The notes beneath the pieces are model-generated. The model searched no databases and had not been told where the DNA came from. It worked only from the letters and a program-made list of their open reading frames with translations. A stretch of 64,000 nt of DNA from Pseudogymnoascus destructans (taxonomy: Eukaryota; Ascomycota; Leotiomycetes; Thelebolales; Thelebolaceae), in NCBI RefSeq assembly GCF_001641265.1, contig NW_020167547.1:124001-188000 (forward strand). Reading direction: 5' to 3'. Within the stretch, counting starts at the first letter, position 1. Every line of letters starts with the position of its first letter. Of the stretch, positions 10,393 to 21,900 are shown in pieces. A program made the position numbers and the translations under genes.

Positions 10393-10916
10393 TGTGAGGG
10401 TGGGAGCTATGAGAGATGCGATGCCATATTGTGGTTCGGTGCAGGCGGATTGGCCACGTCGCGTTTGATGCCGAGGTGAGGTGAGGTGAGTTGAGGTGGA
10501 TTGGGCTCCTGTATTTTCATGTGTTTGTGTATTAGAACTTGGATATAAGCTTTCATACGCGCAATGCCTCGTATTTGGCGTCAAATATCCAAATTTCTCC
10601 GGCTTCTTGTCGACTTTCAATAGCTGATAGCAGCTCCAAGTTTACAATGGTAACAGGTACAGGTCTACGCAGCGGAACCACTCCGCGTGGCCCCTGCCGC
10701 ATTAGCGGAGGGACCACCCTGCCAGACAACATCTCGATCCCCAAGTTAAGCCTCACGTCAAGCCTCGCCACAAACCACAACATCGCACCTGTCTCGGTCT
10801 GCAGACTTGGCTGCTCCGACCGCAGATCCTCCGTATATATAATATAATATCATATCACACATCGTCGTGCATATTACTCCCCGCCGCAGCGAATTTCCGC
10901 CTCCCATGCCAGCCAG
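10393..10916. promoter_or_regulatory. Bidirectional promoter region alg14 / CHY-RING gene
   Basis: This 524-base gap separates two divergent genes. A TATA-like run (TATATATAATATAATAT) at 10834-10850 lies about 70 bases before the plus-strand ATG at 10917. GAGGTGAGGTGAGTTGAGG repeats lie near 10475-10497 on the alg14 side. No gene is seen inside. Confidence 0.5.
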
Positions 10917-13165
10917 ATGAACTCGATTGCCGCCGACTTCCTCACGAACCTTTTGGCGAGCGAGTCGTTCCGGATTTGGGGGAAAGAGAGCGGGGTGGTT
11001 ACGGATGAACATGTGGATATATTTGCGGATGGACGGACGTCTGTGATGGGAGAAAGCGCACAGGAAGAAGAGAGGGCTGGGGGAGGTGGGGAGGGACAAG
11101 GGGAGCAAGGGGCAGATGGGGTGACACAGGTTCAGGGAGGTCAAGAGGGCATACTCGAAGATGAGGGCGGGGGAGAGGCTTTGACTGGACGTCAATCTGA
11201 GTCTAGATCACCTGTTCAAGAAGAAGGCGCTGAGAATGCTGTACAACCACAAAGCGGCCTCGAAAGCGACCCAGTTCCGAGCAGGTCGGAAACGGAACTG
11301 CCCATTCGGCAGCCAACTGGGACACCGGCAACTGGGGATGACAACCCCGAACCTACAACACCAGACAGGGCCCAGAGCTCCCCAACGCCGCCTATAAGCC
11401 CGTCAGACCCCCAGGCCGAAAGCTCTACACAAGGGAGCTCTGCTGCCCCGACCAGGCAGGCCAGTGAGCAGCCGCCAATAAACCCGTCAGACCCCCAGGC
11501 CGAAAGATCTACACAAGCAGAGTCTGCTGCCCGGGCTGAAGATGCCAGTGAGAAGCCGCCTACCGCATTGCCAGAAGATGATGGCATGCGCGCACTACGG
11601 GAGAGGGTTCTCCACATACAAGTACAAGATATTCCTACGGATGAGAAGGCGCGGCTGATGCATGAGCTCCTGACGGAAGGATATATCAAGTCTCAAGTCG
11701 GCCAGGAGAAGTCGTCTACGGTACCGCCTTCGCCAGTTACGGTAGTGAGCCAGGAGCGGCCAACGACCCCCACATCGACAAGCTCTTTTAGCTTCTGGCC
11801 TGGGAAGGACAATTCTCATTCTCCTGAAAAGGGAGATACTGTTACATTCCATTTGACACAGGATGACCTTAAACCAACATATGCGCCTCTGCCCCCTCCA
11901 GTCGAAGGAGCTTCCGATGGCAGCGACGATGTAGAGCAAGCTCAAGTATTTGGCTGTCAGCATTACAAACGGAATGTCAAGCTTCAGTGCTTCACATGCA
12001 ACAAATGGTATACGTGTAGGCTCTGCCATGATGCAGCTGAGAACCATACGTTACCACGGAGGGAGACCAAAAACATGCTTTGCATGATCTGTGGGACCAC
12101 CCAGCGAGCAGCTGAAATATGCACTCACTGCACAGGCCGCGCCGCGAACTACTACTGTGACATTTGCCATCTTTGGGAAGATGATCCGAACAGGAGTATT
12201 TATCATTGTAATGACTGCGGGATCTGTAGAGTCGGTGTGGGGCTCGGGAAGGACTTCTTCCATTGCAAGGTTAGCCTTCTATCTCCCTCCAGCTTTCAAT
12301 AGTCTAACATGCCTCGGAGACGTGCGGCCTCTGCATGAACATCTCAATGGAAATGTCCCATAAATGCATTGAGCGGTCCAGCGATTGCGACTGCCCCATC
12401 TGCCACGAGTATATGTTCACATCTCCGCAGACTGTGGTGTTCATGAAATGCGGACATACCATCCACAAGCACTGCTACCATGCACATCTGGAGAATTCGT
12501 ATAAGTGTCCAATCTGCCAGCAGACGATCGTGAATATGGAGACTCAGTTCCGCACCCTTGATAGGGCCATCGAAGTGCAGCCCATGCCGGAGCAGTTCCA
12601 GGATACGAAAGCTATGATCACTTGTAATGATTGCAGAGCCAAGAGCGCGGTGCCGTATCATTGGCTAGGACTCAAGTGCGCAGTTTGCGACAGCTACAAC
12701 ACAATACAGCTGAATATTATCAATGACGAGGTATTGGCACCGCCTGCCGAGGCAGCGGGACATGGGGATACTGCTGCAGAGGGTGCGACGGCGGAGATGG
12801 CTATACCAGTACCAAGATCGAGGAGGCACTCATTGAGTGCTGAGCAGACCCTGGCTCCGAGGGATTATAGTTCTGGGCTAGCTCCAGACGTACCGTCGAG
12901 GATTGGCAGGTCGATGTCGCCTGTGCGGGGGAGGTACTTCACCCAGGGAGAACCTCCAGCGGCAGATGATGCTGAGGTTTGGGATGATGAGGATACGGAT
13001 TTTTGGGGACGGACACCGCAGGACCTCGCGGTGGACGGGGACGAGGAAGAGGAAGAGGAAGAGGAAGATGATGAGGATGACTTGGACCTGTCTTTGGAAG
13101 AAGAAGAAGAAGATGATGATGATGATGATGATATTGATACGATGGAGTTATTTGGGCATCGCTAG
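10917..13165 (+). CDS. CHY zinc finger / RING E3 ubiquitin ligase (Pirh2/RCHY1-like)
   Basis: Predicted E3 ubiquitin ligase. Exons 10917-12269 and 12320-13165 (50-base intron with TCTAAC branch) encode 732 residues. Domains in order: a long disordered N-terminus with two imperfect copies of an SPSDPQAE-type repeat (about residues 160-205); a CHY zinc finger starting FGCQHYKRN at about 344; a CTCHY segment (CTHCTGRAANYYCDIC and following); a RING finger from CPICHEYMF with CGHTIHKHC to CPIC at about 474-518; a zinc ribbon (CNDC to CAVC, about 546-570); and a strongly acidic C-terminal tail of Glu and Asp runs. The CHY-CTCHY-RING order defines the RCHY1/Pirh2 family. The long N-terminus is typical of ascomycete homologues. 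The start codon is the first ATG of the frame and less certain. Confidence 0.85.
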
Positions 13166-13567
13166 CAGGAAGCTACGGGCATAGATGGTTTTGGCGTTAC
13201 GATTCGCGTAGGGTCGTTGGGATGCATATGGCATGACTATCCATTGGGTGAAGGCCGAGAGGGCGCAAGAGGATCGAGATTAAACGAGACCACCATTCCG
13301 AGTCTCCTCTGGACAGGACCGCATGTAACAATATAATGAGCGGCAGCAGAAATATCAAATATCCAAATTACTACACGCATGAAACTTGATTCCCAGTCTA
13401 GGAGAGAGTATCATCTGTCATAGCCGTCATCTATCCATCCACTTCAAGCTTGGTAGCCCATAAAAACGCCTGTGTATGCATGGTAATCATCCCAGTCACC
13501 CACACTCCTCCCAACAGCCTCCGTAGGCCTCGTATAAAGCTCAAAGCCCGCAGCCCCATCCCCAGCC

Positions 13568-13904
13568 CTACCTCTGCGCCTGGTCAAACTCTCTCTTCCC
13601 CTCCTCAGCCTCCCGTCTCAGCTCCTTGATAACAGTCTACTTTTCGTCAGTATCTTCCCCACCACCAGCCACGCCGCGCAGCACTCACAGCCAAAGCCTC
13701 GGGATTAACCCCATTCTCCACCATACTGACACAAAGACTCAACGTGTGCCGGTCAAGATTCGTGTTCTGCCCATGTCAGTGTTTACTTCGCTGGCGGGGA
13801 GGAAGTTGTGCGCGTACGAGGAGCGTCGCAATCTCATCAAGGATATCGACAACTTCGCGGGCGGCGTTGCGCTTCTCTACGAACGGGGAGTCTGCTGGGG
13901 GCAT
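13568..13904 (-). CDS. mzt1: Mitotic-spindle organizing protein 1 (MOZART1), one-base frame break in exon 1
   Basis: Mzt1 is a tiny adaptor that binds gamma-tubulin complex proteins and recruits them to spindle pole bodies. Three exons: 13904-13819, 13766-13689 and 13636-13568. Exon 2 reads [19 protein letters not shown] then VNPEALA. Exon 3 reads [19 protein letters not shown] and ends AQR-stop. Exon 1 starts [15 protein letters not shown] and continues [14 protein letters not shown], but these two parts are in different frames: one base is missing in the GCC GCC GCG tract near 13860. The overall length, about 77 residues, matches the family. The splice sites (GTACGC, GTGAGT; GGGCAG, AAGTAG) are sound. 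The break is probably a sequence error since the protein is essential in fungi. It would be missed by searches for long open frames. Confidence 0.85.
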
Positions 13905-14259
13905 CTTGTTCGGTGTGTGGAGTTGGGCGCTCTATTGATTGTTGTTTTGGTGTTGGCGAGGATGGGAGACGCGGGTTGTGAGCTGGCGCGATCGACAGAC
14001 AAGGCTATGTGCTTGTATTTGGCAAGGCTGAGGGACTGGGGAGTAATGTATGGAGTGATGACTTCATTAGATCTTTCAGATGCTAAACTACTCGTAAGGC
14101 GTCAACAGTTAGGTTCTATAAGTGTAGGGTGTAGGTTATTTACTATTATTTAATTTCCTATTTCTCAATTCCTCAACATCCTTTCCTCTACTCACTCTCC
14201 TGTCAAACTGACGATTCTCAATCTCACATCCCACTCACAAGCCTCTCTCACAGTTATCC
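13905..14259. other. Intergenic mzt1 / GFA relic
   Basis: Divergent gap of 355 bases. Plus-strand open frame continues through part of it antisense to mzt1, but it has no recognisable product. CT-rich sequence precedes 14260. Confidence 0.4.
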
Positions 14260-14713
14260 ATGGCCGACAGCCACGATATCAAAGTCCCCTCCCCCGAAAA
14301 CGTCGTTCTCCGTGGCGGCTGCCGCTGCGGAAACATAACCTACACCTCCACCAGCCTCAGGTGGCTTAAGCATCGGCAACACATCCGACGAGTCCGGGCT
14401 GAGCACCTATGAGGCGAATCCGTGGGCGCGGCGGGGATTTTGCGGGAACTGCGGGAGCCCGGTTAGGTTACATTCTGCGACTAGACCAAAGGATATTAGT
14501 ACTGTGACGGGGAGTATTGATGAGCGTAGTGTGAAGGGGGAGCTGATGAAGCCGACTGAGCATATTTTCTTCGAGGGGAAAGCGGGGTGGTTTGATTTGC
14601 CGGAGGATGGGTTGGGGAGGTTTGAGAGGTTTAGTGAGGGGGAGTCTGATGAGAAGATTAAGGCGTGGATGGAGGAGCATGGGGAGAAGGGGGGTAAGGA
14701 AAAGGGGTCGTAG
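14260..14713 (+). pseudogene. GFA/CENP-V-type enzyme gene with internal deletion
   Basis: The GFA (glutathione-dependent formaldehyde-activating) fold is a small zinc enzyme family. The reading frame from ATG 14260 starts with a typical N-terminus including GGCRCGNITYTSTS (first zinc Cys pair region), then meets a stop at about 14412. In another frame the C-terminal half follows: NPWARRGFCGNCGSPVRLHS, then KPTEHIFFEGKAGWFDLPED, ending at TAG 14713. The middle of the fold, which should carry the CHC-x2-C zinc motif, is absent, and the two halves are out of frame. I see no intron that could rejoin them. It lies directly beside the composite transposon at 14764, so the deletion may be linked to that insertion. 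Family call is good; the cause is inference. Confidence 0.7.
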
Positions 14714-14763
14714 TGTACTGGTGGAGTATCTAGCTTTCATGTAAATAGGAGCTCGCGGTTAGA

Positions 14764-14820
14764 CGCTTCGCTCCCAGTAGGAATAAGCAAGTTGTCTTGT
14801 GGGAAGCAAGATGTCTTGCC
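14764..14820 (+). repeat. Left terminal inverted repeat of composite transposon
   Basis: Pairs with 18768-18824 in inverted orientation (55 of 57 match). It begins CGCTTCGCTCCCAGTAGG and ends AGCAAGATGTCTTGCC. Confidence 0.85.
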
Positions 14821-14863
14821 CCAACATTTAATTTCCACAACAATTCTATAACGATTCAACAAC

Positions 14864-16125
14864 ATGTCTGACCACAAGACTACACTTCGTGAAGCAAAGG
14901 AATGGCTCCTTGCAAATCCTTCTGAATTAGTTTCTACTGCTGCAACTATTTTCAAAGTCAAAGCAGATACCCTACGTCGATCAATCCTCCGAGAAACGAA
15001 CACAACAGCTCAACAAGAACAGCATGGAGGGCACAACAAGCTATTATCAAACACTCAAGTTGTCGCAATCAAACAATGGATACATCGGCAATACAAGAAT
15101 GGAGCAGGTGCTACAAAGCAGATGATATATGCTGCTCTCTGTCATATACGTGATCCATTACCACCGCCATCGGATAGTTGGATGAGAAAATTTGTCCAAC
15201 ATGAGCTTTCTGAATTTCATACAATTACTACAAAGCCTATATCACGACAGCGAACAACAGCACATGATGAAACAGTAGTTGAAGAATGGTTTCAAAGATA
15301 TACTACATTTCTACAAGAGCATGGGATAAAGCAAGAGCATAGTTGCAAACCATGCAACTTATGGAATATGGATGAAACAGGATTTCGAATTGGAATCCCA
15401 GGTGGTGAACAAGTCATGGTGCCTATTGGAATATACGAACTCTACACACCAAGTCCTGAAAACAAGAGTTCCCTTACTGTTGTTGAAGCTGTCTCTGCAA
15501 GTGGGCAAGTGATTCCACCTGTTATTATCATACAGGGCAAAACTCATATGGAATCTTGGTACCATAAGAATCTTCAAGAAGAGAGGATTCTACTTTCAGA
15601 CTCTGGATAATCAACGACGAACTTGCAATTGAATGGTTAACACACTTTATTAAACATACAAAAAGCACACAAGATTCAGAGCCAAAGGTCCTCTTGCTTG
15701 ATTCTCATGCAAGTCATCATTGCCCTCAATTTGCAATCCTTGCAGAGAAGCATAGAACTATTATTCATGCATTTGAGAATGCATGAGTATGGCCGATTGA
15801 TAGTACTACTGCTCTTCAGAAGATCAAGAAATACAAAGCCAACACAATCTCAATTTGAAGAACAACTCCCTCTAACATTTAAAGGTTGGAAGTACAGATT
15901 CCAAGATGGAAAGCAAAGGTTCCTGACTTGCTAAGCAGTCCATCAAGGCAAGGGTTTACTAATTTCATGGATAATGCAGAAGAGGTGTTACTTACAGCAC
16001 CATTGCAAGAGTTTGATCATTCAGTACTTCAAAAACATGTTTCTACAAATATCAACCAAAGAACAAAAAGCTGTCACACTCTACCAGTTGAGCCTCCACC
16101 ACTGCATCGCATAATTCTTGGGTAG
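14864..16125 (+). pseudogene. Pogo/Fot-like transposase, broken (element part 1)
   Basis: The frame 14864-15610 encodes 248 residues: an N-terminal helix-turn-helix part (MSDHKTTLREAKEWLLANPS) with a CENP-B-type region, then the first catalytic Asp in LWNMDETGF. A frameshift near 15600 moves coding to another frame (WIINDELAIEWLTHFIKHTK), which carries the second catalytic Asp in LLLDSHASHH and stops near 15787. A last piece at about 15886-16125 (FTNFMDNAEEVLLTAPLQEF) looks like the C-terminal region. The conserved LQPLD third-Asp region is not recognisable. At least two breaks make it inactive. AT-rich codon use contrasts with the GC-rich host genes upstream. Confidence 0.75.
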
Positions 16126-18654
16126 AGATATGGAAATGGCCCTTTAAAACCACCCTCTTGTAATGGTGGGTGCAGCAGATGTGAGAATCTAGCCACCCAA
16201 GGAAGGGGATGATTTTACTAAGACAACACCTGTCTGTAATGGTGGGTGCACCAGATGTGAGAATCTAGCCACCCAAGGAAGGGATGAATTTACTAAGACA
16301 ACACACTGTCTTAGGAAAAAGAGCCAAAGGGTCGTAGCTTAGACTATTCCACAACGCAGCAATCAGGTGTGTGATGTAGTGAAGTGGTTCAGACAAGTTG
16401 CAACAAATGTTGAGTCTGGGAACTCAGGGGTAAGTCAGAGGTTAACACCTCACTGACTTTTCAGAAACAAGGAGTAACAAGATGAATGCTTGGAAGCTTG
16501 GAAAAGACGTGGAAGTATGTGATAGTCGATTTACTGTATTGTCTGCTTGCCCTTTCTTAAGGAAAGGGCAATCCTATTTATGCTAAAGGAGTGTAGTTCT
16601 CTCATTTTCCAAGACTTTCCATGACTTACCAGGCTTGGTAACTGTAGTCGACGTAAGAGAATCCCATAGAACCATCTCCTAGGTTCCTAGCCTATAGGAA
16701 GTGAAAGGAGGTCCAAGGTCAGAGTACCCCTATAGACAAATTATGTCATAACTTAACCACTCTTGTGGGTAACTAAGGAGCGATGATGTGTAATGAATCA
16801 TAGAGGGTTGTAGAAGCTTTTGGAGCTATCGTTCATGTTCTAGGCCTCTAGTTGATAGAGATATGTCATGTGTAGTATTAGCCCAGTAACTAAGGAATGA
16901 TGTCATGTAATGAATCATAGAGGGTTGTAGAGATATGCTATGTGGTCATATCGGCCCAGTAACTAAGGAGCAATGACGTGTAATGAATCATAGAGGGTTG
17001 TAGCAATCGTTGAGTAGTATTGCTCTTGTTGTTGGTGTGACAAGCCAAAATATGTATAGTGACTTGTAGGTTTGAGGAGGAGATTTCTAAGTTTGCTCTT
17101 GAGTTTGATAGCAAACTGAGTGCAACGAATGTCAGTATGACACCTCTTTCCCTTCGTACGGGTCGCACGCTTCTTTATGATAGACCGTAAGTTGTTGGCA
17201 TCATGTTGGTGGACGATACTTTGCGCATGAATTTGCTCAGTCCCGGTTGTCAGTTTTTGGATATATCTGCAGACTGGTGTTGCAACAGTCGTATGGTCCT
17301 TAATTGTGGAATTAAGTAGCTTATTCGCATCTCGTAGTATCGCTGGATCAGGTGGCGAGCTATTTACAAAGACTTGATTAAAAATATTAAACTGGGTTGG
17401 TGTTCTTGGTCTTTCTTGCTCGGGTGTTGCATCGCGGGTCATCGTACGAAGTGCTCTTTGCGGGTTGAATGGGATTAAACCAGCACCGCGCCAGGCAGAT
17501 TCGATGTTCTGACGATTGCATACATCTGATCGTACTTGAATATATGCTTCCATCCACTCGTACTTCTGTATTCGTACGAGTTGTGCTTGGTTCAAGTGCG
17601 ATAGTGCCGCTGTCAGCCGTTTTTTGAGAGGGCCAAAAATCGCAACATCAAGCGGCTGCAGCAAGTGTGATGTATGAGGCGGTAGGATAAGAAGCGCAAT
17701 TCGATTTTGAAGACAGTGTGCTATAAAGCTACCGCTTATATGTAAATCGTGGCCATCACAAATAAGAAGTCGGTGTTGTCTGCCTGCTTTTGCTCAGGTT
17801 ATCGGTTCAAAAACACGCCTCAACCACTCTATACTGTGAACGTTACTCGTCCAACCCTTTGTATTTGCTGAAAAGAACCATTCATTACGTACGCTATTCG
17901 GTATCCAGTTCTGTAAGACGTTCGACCCTTTGAATATCCCGAGCGGTGGTAGAATTGTTCCATCTGCGCAAGTACAGTCCACCATCGAAACCCATTCTTG
18001 ATGGCCAGGATGAGCCTGGTGCTTTGTACGAAGTGATGAATCGAGTATTATACGCGTTGACTCCATTGTCCCAATCGAAAATCCAGACTCGTCCATGTTA
18101 TATGTCTTTTTGGACGATTCCGTGTTCTTGGACCACTTTCTGATACGCGTCAAACCACGCGTCAAGCACTGGTTTTGTTGCCCCGTCCATTCGTACGGAC
18201 TCAATTCGACGTCCAATAGCAACTTTGAGATGTGGGTGTCGTATAATGAATCGGGGAACCCAGTCCTCACCAAGCGTATCATGTGGTTGGAGTTCAAGCA
18301 CGTCGGGTGTCACATTGTCCAAATTGTATGTTCGTTTTGTACGCACTTCCTCTGCTATTTCTTTTAATAAGCGATGCCCGGGAGAGTACCCACTGATTGT
18401 TAAGTCTTTGATCCACTTGAGAAGTACGTTTTCCTGAGCATATGAGAGTTTCTGCTGTTGTTGGCGGGCTTGACGGCGAGATAACCCCCCATTGATGCGT
18501 CGCGTAATGTGCTCCGCGTCAACCCCAAGTCCTGGGCAGCCTTATACAAGCTTTTATATTCACCATTTTGAACGCCAGTTATCGCCTGAGTAATACGAGA
18601 CTCTAAATCCGCCGTCGCTATGCTTTTCCTACGCACCATTGTTGAGTTATTCAA
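16090..18654 (-). pseudogene. Fot/pogo transposase, fragmented (element part 2)
   Basis: Minus-strand pieces in several frames. Residues MNNSTMVRRKSIATADLESR at 18654 begin an N-terminal psq-type helix-turn-helix. The CENP-B/HTH middle part is at 18346-18098 (WVPRFIIRHPHLKVAIGRRI), and the first DDE Asp is in TYNMDESGFSIG near 18100. Catalytic core continues to 17794 (WTSNVHSIEWL). The third-Asp block MLQPLDVAIFGPLKKRL starts at 17664. The C-terminal end is split by the solo LTR at 16159-17142 and resumes as VVLKGHFHISTQELCDAVVE toward 16,090. The middle Asp block (DGHxSH) between 17794 and 17664 is out of frame. It is inactive. Confidence 0.75.
16159..17142 (+). mobile_element. Solo LTR (family A), 5-bp target duplication CCTCT
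   Basis: Starts TGTAATGGTGGGTGC and ends GTCAGTATGACA. CCTCT flanks both sides (16154-16158 and 17143-17147). It lies inside the C-terminal coding end of the second transposase: removing it restores the flanking protein frame (KGKR, then VVLKGHFHIS). The first 76 bases are present twice in tandem (16159-16234, then again from 16235). Three copies of a roughly 46-base unit (AGTAACTAAGGAGC and following) lie inside. Other copies of the family are at 49323-50232, 52377-53263 and 53264-54122. No full-length parent is in the window. Confidence 0.85.
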
Positions 18655-18767
18655 GTTACAAGTTGGTAGTCCTCGGTTATCAGTTGCGTTACGACACCCG
18701 TTGCGTTACACCACGACTTACGTTACACATAAATACTTGCTTTGATTTAAAGTGGTAGGTTTAGCGA

Positions 18768-18824
18768 GGCAAGACATCTTGCTTCCCACAAGACAACTTG
18801 CTTATTCCGACTGGGAGTGAAGCG
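18768..18824 (-). repeat. Right terminal inverted repeat of composite transposon
   Basis: Inverted partner of 14764-14820. It lies 137 bases from the ELP1 stop codon. Confidence 0.85.
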
Positions 18825-18960
18825 ACCAGGCGGATCCGACGATTATATTTACATAACATGAACATATAACGATTTTAGAACAAGCATACAGTCATTCGTT
18901 CCATTCATTTATCCAAAGGCAATTCCTCTATTTTAGCCCCAAACTCCACAATGCTGCCCA

Positions 18961-21900
18961 CTATATACCCAGCAAGCTTAGCTTCTTAAATTCTCCAATA
19001 ACTGGCGCCACCTTTGCCCGCTGACTGGCCTCCATGCTCTCCGCCAATACGGCATCGCCTCCAATGGGCCTATACCCATTCTCATCCACCTCTCCCTCTT
19101 CAACCTCCCTTGCCTCGTCTGCCTGGCCATATACCTCTTTCACGGCATCCTTGCACATCTGCACGACTTCAGCGCCTAGTGCCTCGACAGCCAGAGCACC
19201 TTCCCGCATACCCCTGCGCACAAGACCTTCAACGAGTCGTTGAATTTCTTCTCTAGTAGACTCAGCTCGTTCAATTAGGCGGCCAACAGAAGCAACGAGG
19301 TATTCTTCCTCGTAAACGGACCCCTTCTTGCCACGAGCGCGCTTGCGCTCCTCTCTGCGCCTATTCTTAGACGTCACCCTCGATGCACCGGTGGCTGCTG
19401 TTCCGAGAGACTGTCGGCCAGTGTATCTCGTGAAGAGAGAAGCGGACGTCGACACACCCGATGCTGCGACAGAAATGTCGTCAGGGATGTCGGCATCGCC
19501 CTTTGAAGCCTCACCTTCGTAGAATGCAAGTGGGTCCGCAAGCGCTCGCTCACGTAGCTCTCTGATACGTGGCACTTGAGCATTCAGCTGGCCCTTGCAT
19601 TCAGCCAGTAATTCTGTCGTGACACCTAGAGCGTCCGTGAGGCCTGTCTCTATCACGCCGTTTGCTTCCAGGAGCTCTGGGCATGGCCGGATCGGAGACG
19701 TGGCGAGTTCAAAGGCTGCGGCGAAGTAGCTTCCCTTGCAGAATAGTTTGGCTGCCACGGTTGGCGAACCCAGATACGTCGCGTGGATAGTGGCGGCGTC
19801 GGAGTAGCTCTTAAGTTCAGCCAAAGAGTCCGCCAGGGACTCCGCGAGGGATGACAACGCAGATGGCAAGGGAGATGTCAGAGAAAGACAGAATAGGGCC
19901 TCGCGCCAGTATGTTGGCGATGCGAGGTGGTAGCAGTGGCTCGCTTCCGCATATAGACGTAAAGACTCGTATGCTAAGGCTGCAGCATGATATTGAGACT
20001 TTGCCTCCAAGTGCACAGCATAGAGATGTGTTATTTCCGAAAGCCTTGCAGGGACGTAGCGATACAGTGTGAGTGCCGGTTTGTATAGGGCGTGCTTCAC
20101 TATGTAGGCATCGATCTCGGCACTTCCGTCGACTGGAGACGAGTCCCGAAGAGATGTGAGGGCCTTTGCATGTCGACCGAGGTGGTCATCAATCGAGAAT
20201 TGTCTCCTTAAAACGGGCATCTCCTGAAGCTTCTGGAGGAATGGCAGGTATTCTCTGGGATCTTTCTGAGACTGTTGAGCAACTAATAATGCAAGGTCCA
20301 GGTTATAAAGACCAAGGGCATGCTCATATAGCTTGTTGACGTCGGCAAGGAAGCAAATATGCTCAACTGCTTTATCGGCCATGGATTGATCGGTAGATAT
20401 TAACAAGGCCACAACCTTCAGACCGTCGTCTAGAGCAGGCGGCGATTTGCATAGGTGCGCTGTGATAATATTCTTAAGGTTGGTTGACTGGCGGTGTGAG
20501 AGTATAGAAAGCATAGCGTCGCAGACGCGGTTTACTTTCGAAGTAGTCGATGTGGGCGGTGCCAAAGGCAAGCCATTGGCGATGGGGAGTGCGCCCGAAG
20601 GCTTTAATACCCGTGTATCTTTATACAATGTCTGAGTGACGTCTTCTTCCCTCAGCGATGATAAGAAAAGGTCAATGTAGGTAATCTTCTTCACCTGACC
20701 AACGAACAGCCCGACATTGGCCAGGAACTGTTCCGGCTGGTAATCGTACAACAGGTTCATGTCGACTCTTTGTGTCCTGCAATGAGAAAACGCTCTCTTG
20801 TAGTTCTTTTCGGCGATTAGATTCCGAATTCCAGCGAGGACCATAGCCCGAGGCCAGATAGTCTCCAAATTTCCACGAGGCATCTGCAAAACCAAACTGA
20901 GAGATGTTGGCATAGCTGTCACAAGTCGAGACCCACGCTCGAGAGCTCGGCATCTCTCATCCTTCTCCGGGTCGTCATTTGGGACCTCCAGTTCTTGGAG
21001 ATCCGTAATATGCACAAACTTAAGCATGTGAGTTGTAGTAGTAAAAACCAGGTGTAGAGGGGTCGTAAGGAAAGATGTGCAGTTCTTCGCGAGACATCTG
21101 GAGTTGGCATAGAGATGACCATTAGGGGATAGCCCAAACGCAATGACATCCTCCCCATGCTGGATAATCTCAACCCAGGGCAGAAATGCGGGAAGCTTGC
21201 AGTGGTTGAGGGACGCATCAGCAGGATCGACGCTGTGCACATCTCCAGCCGCGCCTTGGATAAACGCGTGATCCTTACCATCCTGCTCAAAGCTCGAAAG
21301 ACTGATAGCTGGTTCGTGGCTTTGCGGCTTTGTTTCAATCATACGCCCAGACTCGCTGTCGAAGCCATGGAAGCTAATGCTTGATGTGCCATCCTGAAGA
21401 TTGCGTCTTAAAACCAAAACATTTCCATTCTCATCGAAACTGGCATTGAAATAACTGCTTTCGGAATCTTTCTCGAAGGTGAAGCGGCCGCCGAGAGTAG
21501 GAACCGACGATGTGGTTCCTGATACCGCCCAATCATAAACCTCGATACCACTTTGGTGCAACACAGCAATGCGAGAAGTCTCGGCATTAAAGGCAACATC
21601 GATTGTGTTCTCTTTTATGAGTAGTTCGTAGTGAGCCATTGGAGGAGGAACATTGGCAGATCTGAGCGGCGTGAGCTTGATATTCTTGCCATCGATAATG
21701 GCAACAGCGCCATAATCATGTGGCGGCATCGTAGAGCTCCTCGCAACAGTGAAAATATACTCTATAATGTTGATAACGTCTGCGCTGGCGACAATCATTC
21801 GTAGAACCTTCTCCTGGTGCCAGGCTAAAGAGTTTGCAAACGTTGTCTTGGTGGCAATCTCCTGCTTTAGGTACCAGTGATAGTTGCCCATCGTCCAAAA

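Larger units (their letters stand above)
14764..18824. mobile_element. Composite pogo/Fot-type DNA transposon with 57-bp terminal inverted repeats
   Basis: Terminal inverted repeats at 14764-14820 and 18768-18824 differ at only 2 of 57 positions. Each contains two subterminal palindromic blocks (CAAGTTGTCTTG and CAAGATGTCTTG) that could be transposase binding sites. Between them lie two unrelated-looking, broken transposase genes in convergent orientation and one solo LTR. Each transposase sits next to one end, and neither has its own inner inverted repeat. The unit thus looks like two related elements fused at about 16,090. A clean TA duplication is not visible at the ends. Confidence 0.7.

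Noticed and set aside
13626..14153. Plus-strand 175-codon frame
   Set aside because: It over-runs the antisense of mzt1 and its introns; the mzt1 match with proper splice sites explains the conserved part.
14261..14412. Alternative intron rejoining the two halves of the GFA gene
   Set aside because: No donor/acceptor pair of plausible length restores the missing zinc-motif region; the sequence itself is absent.
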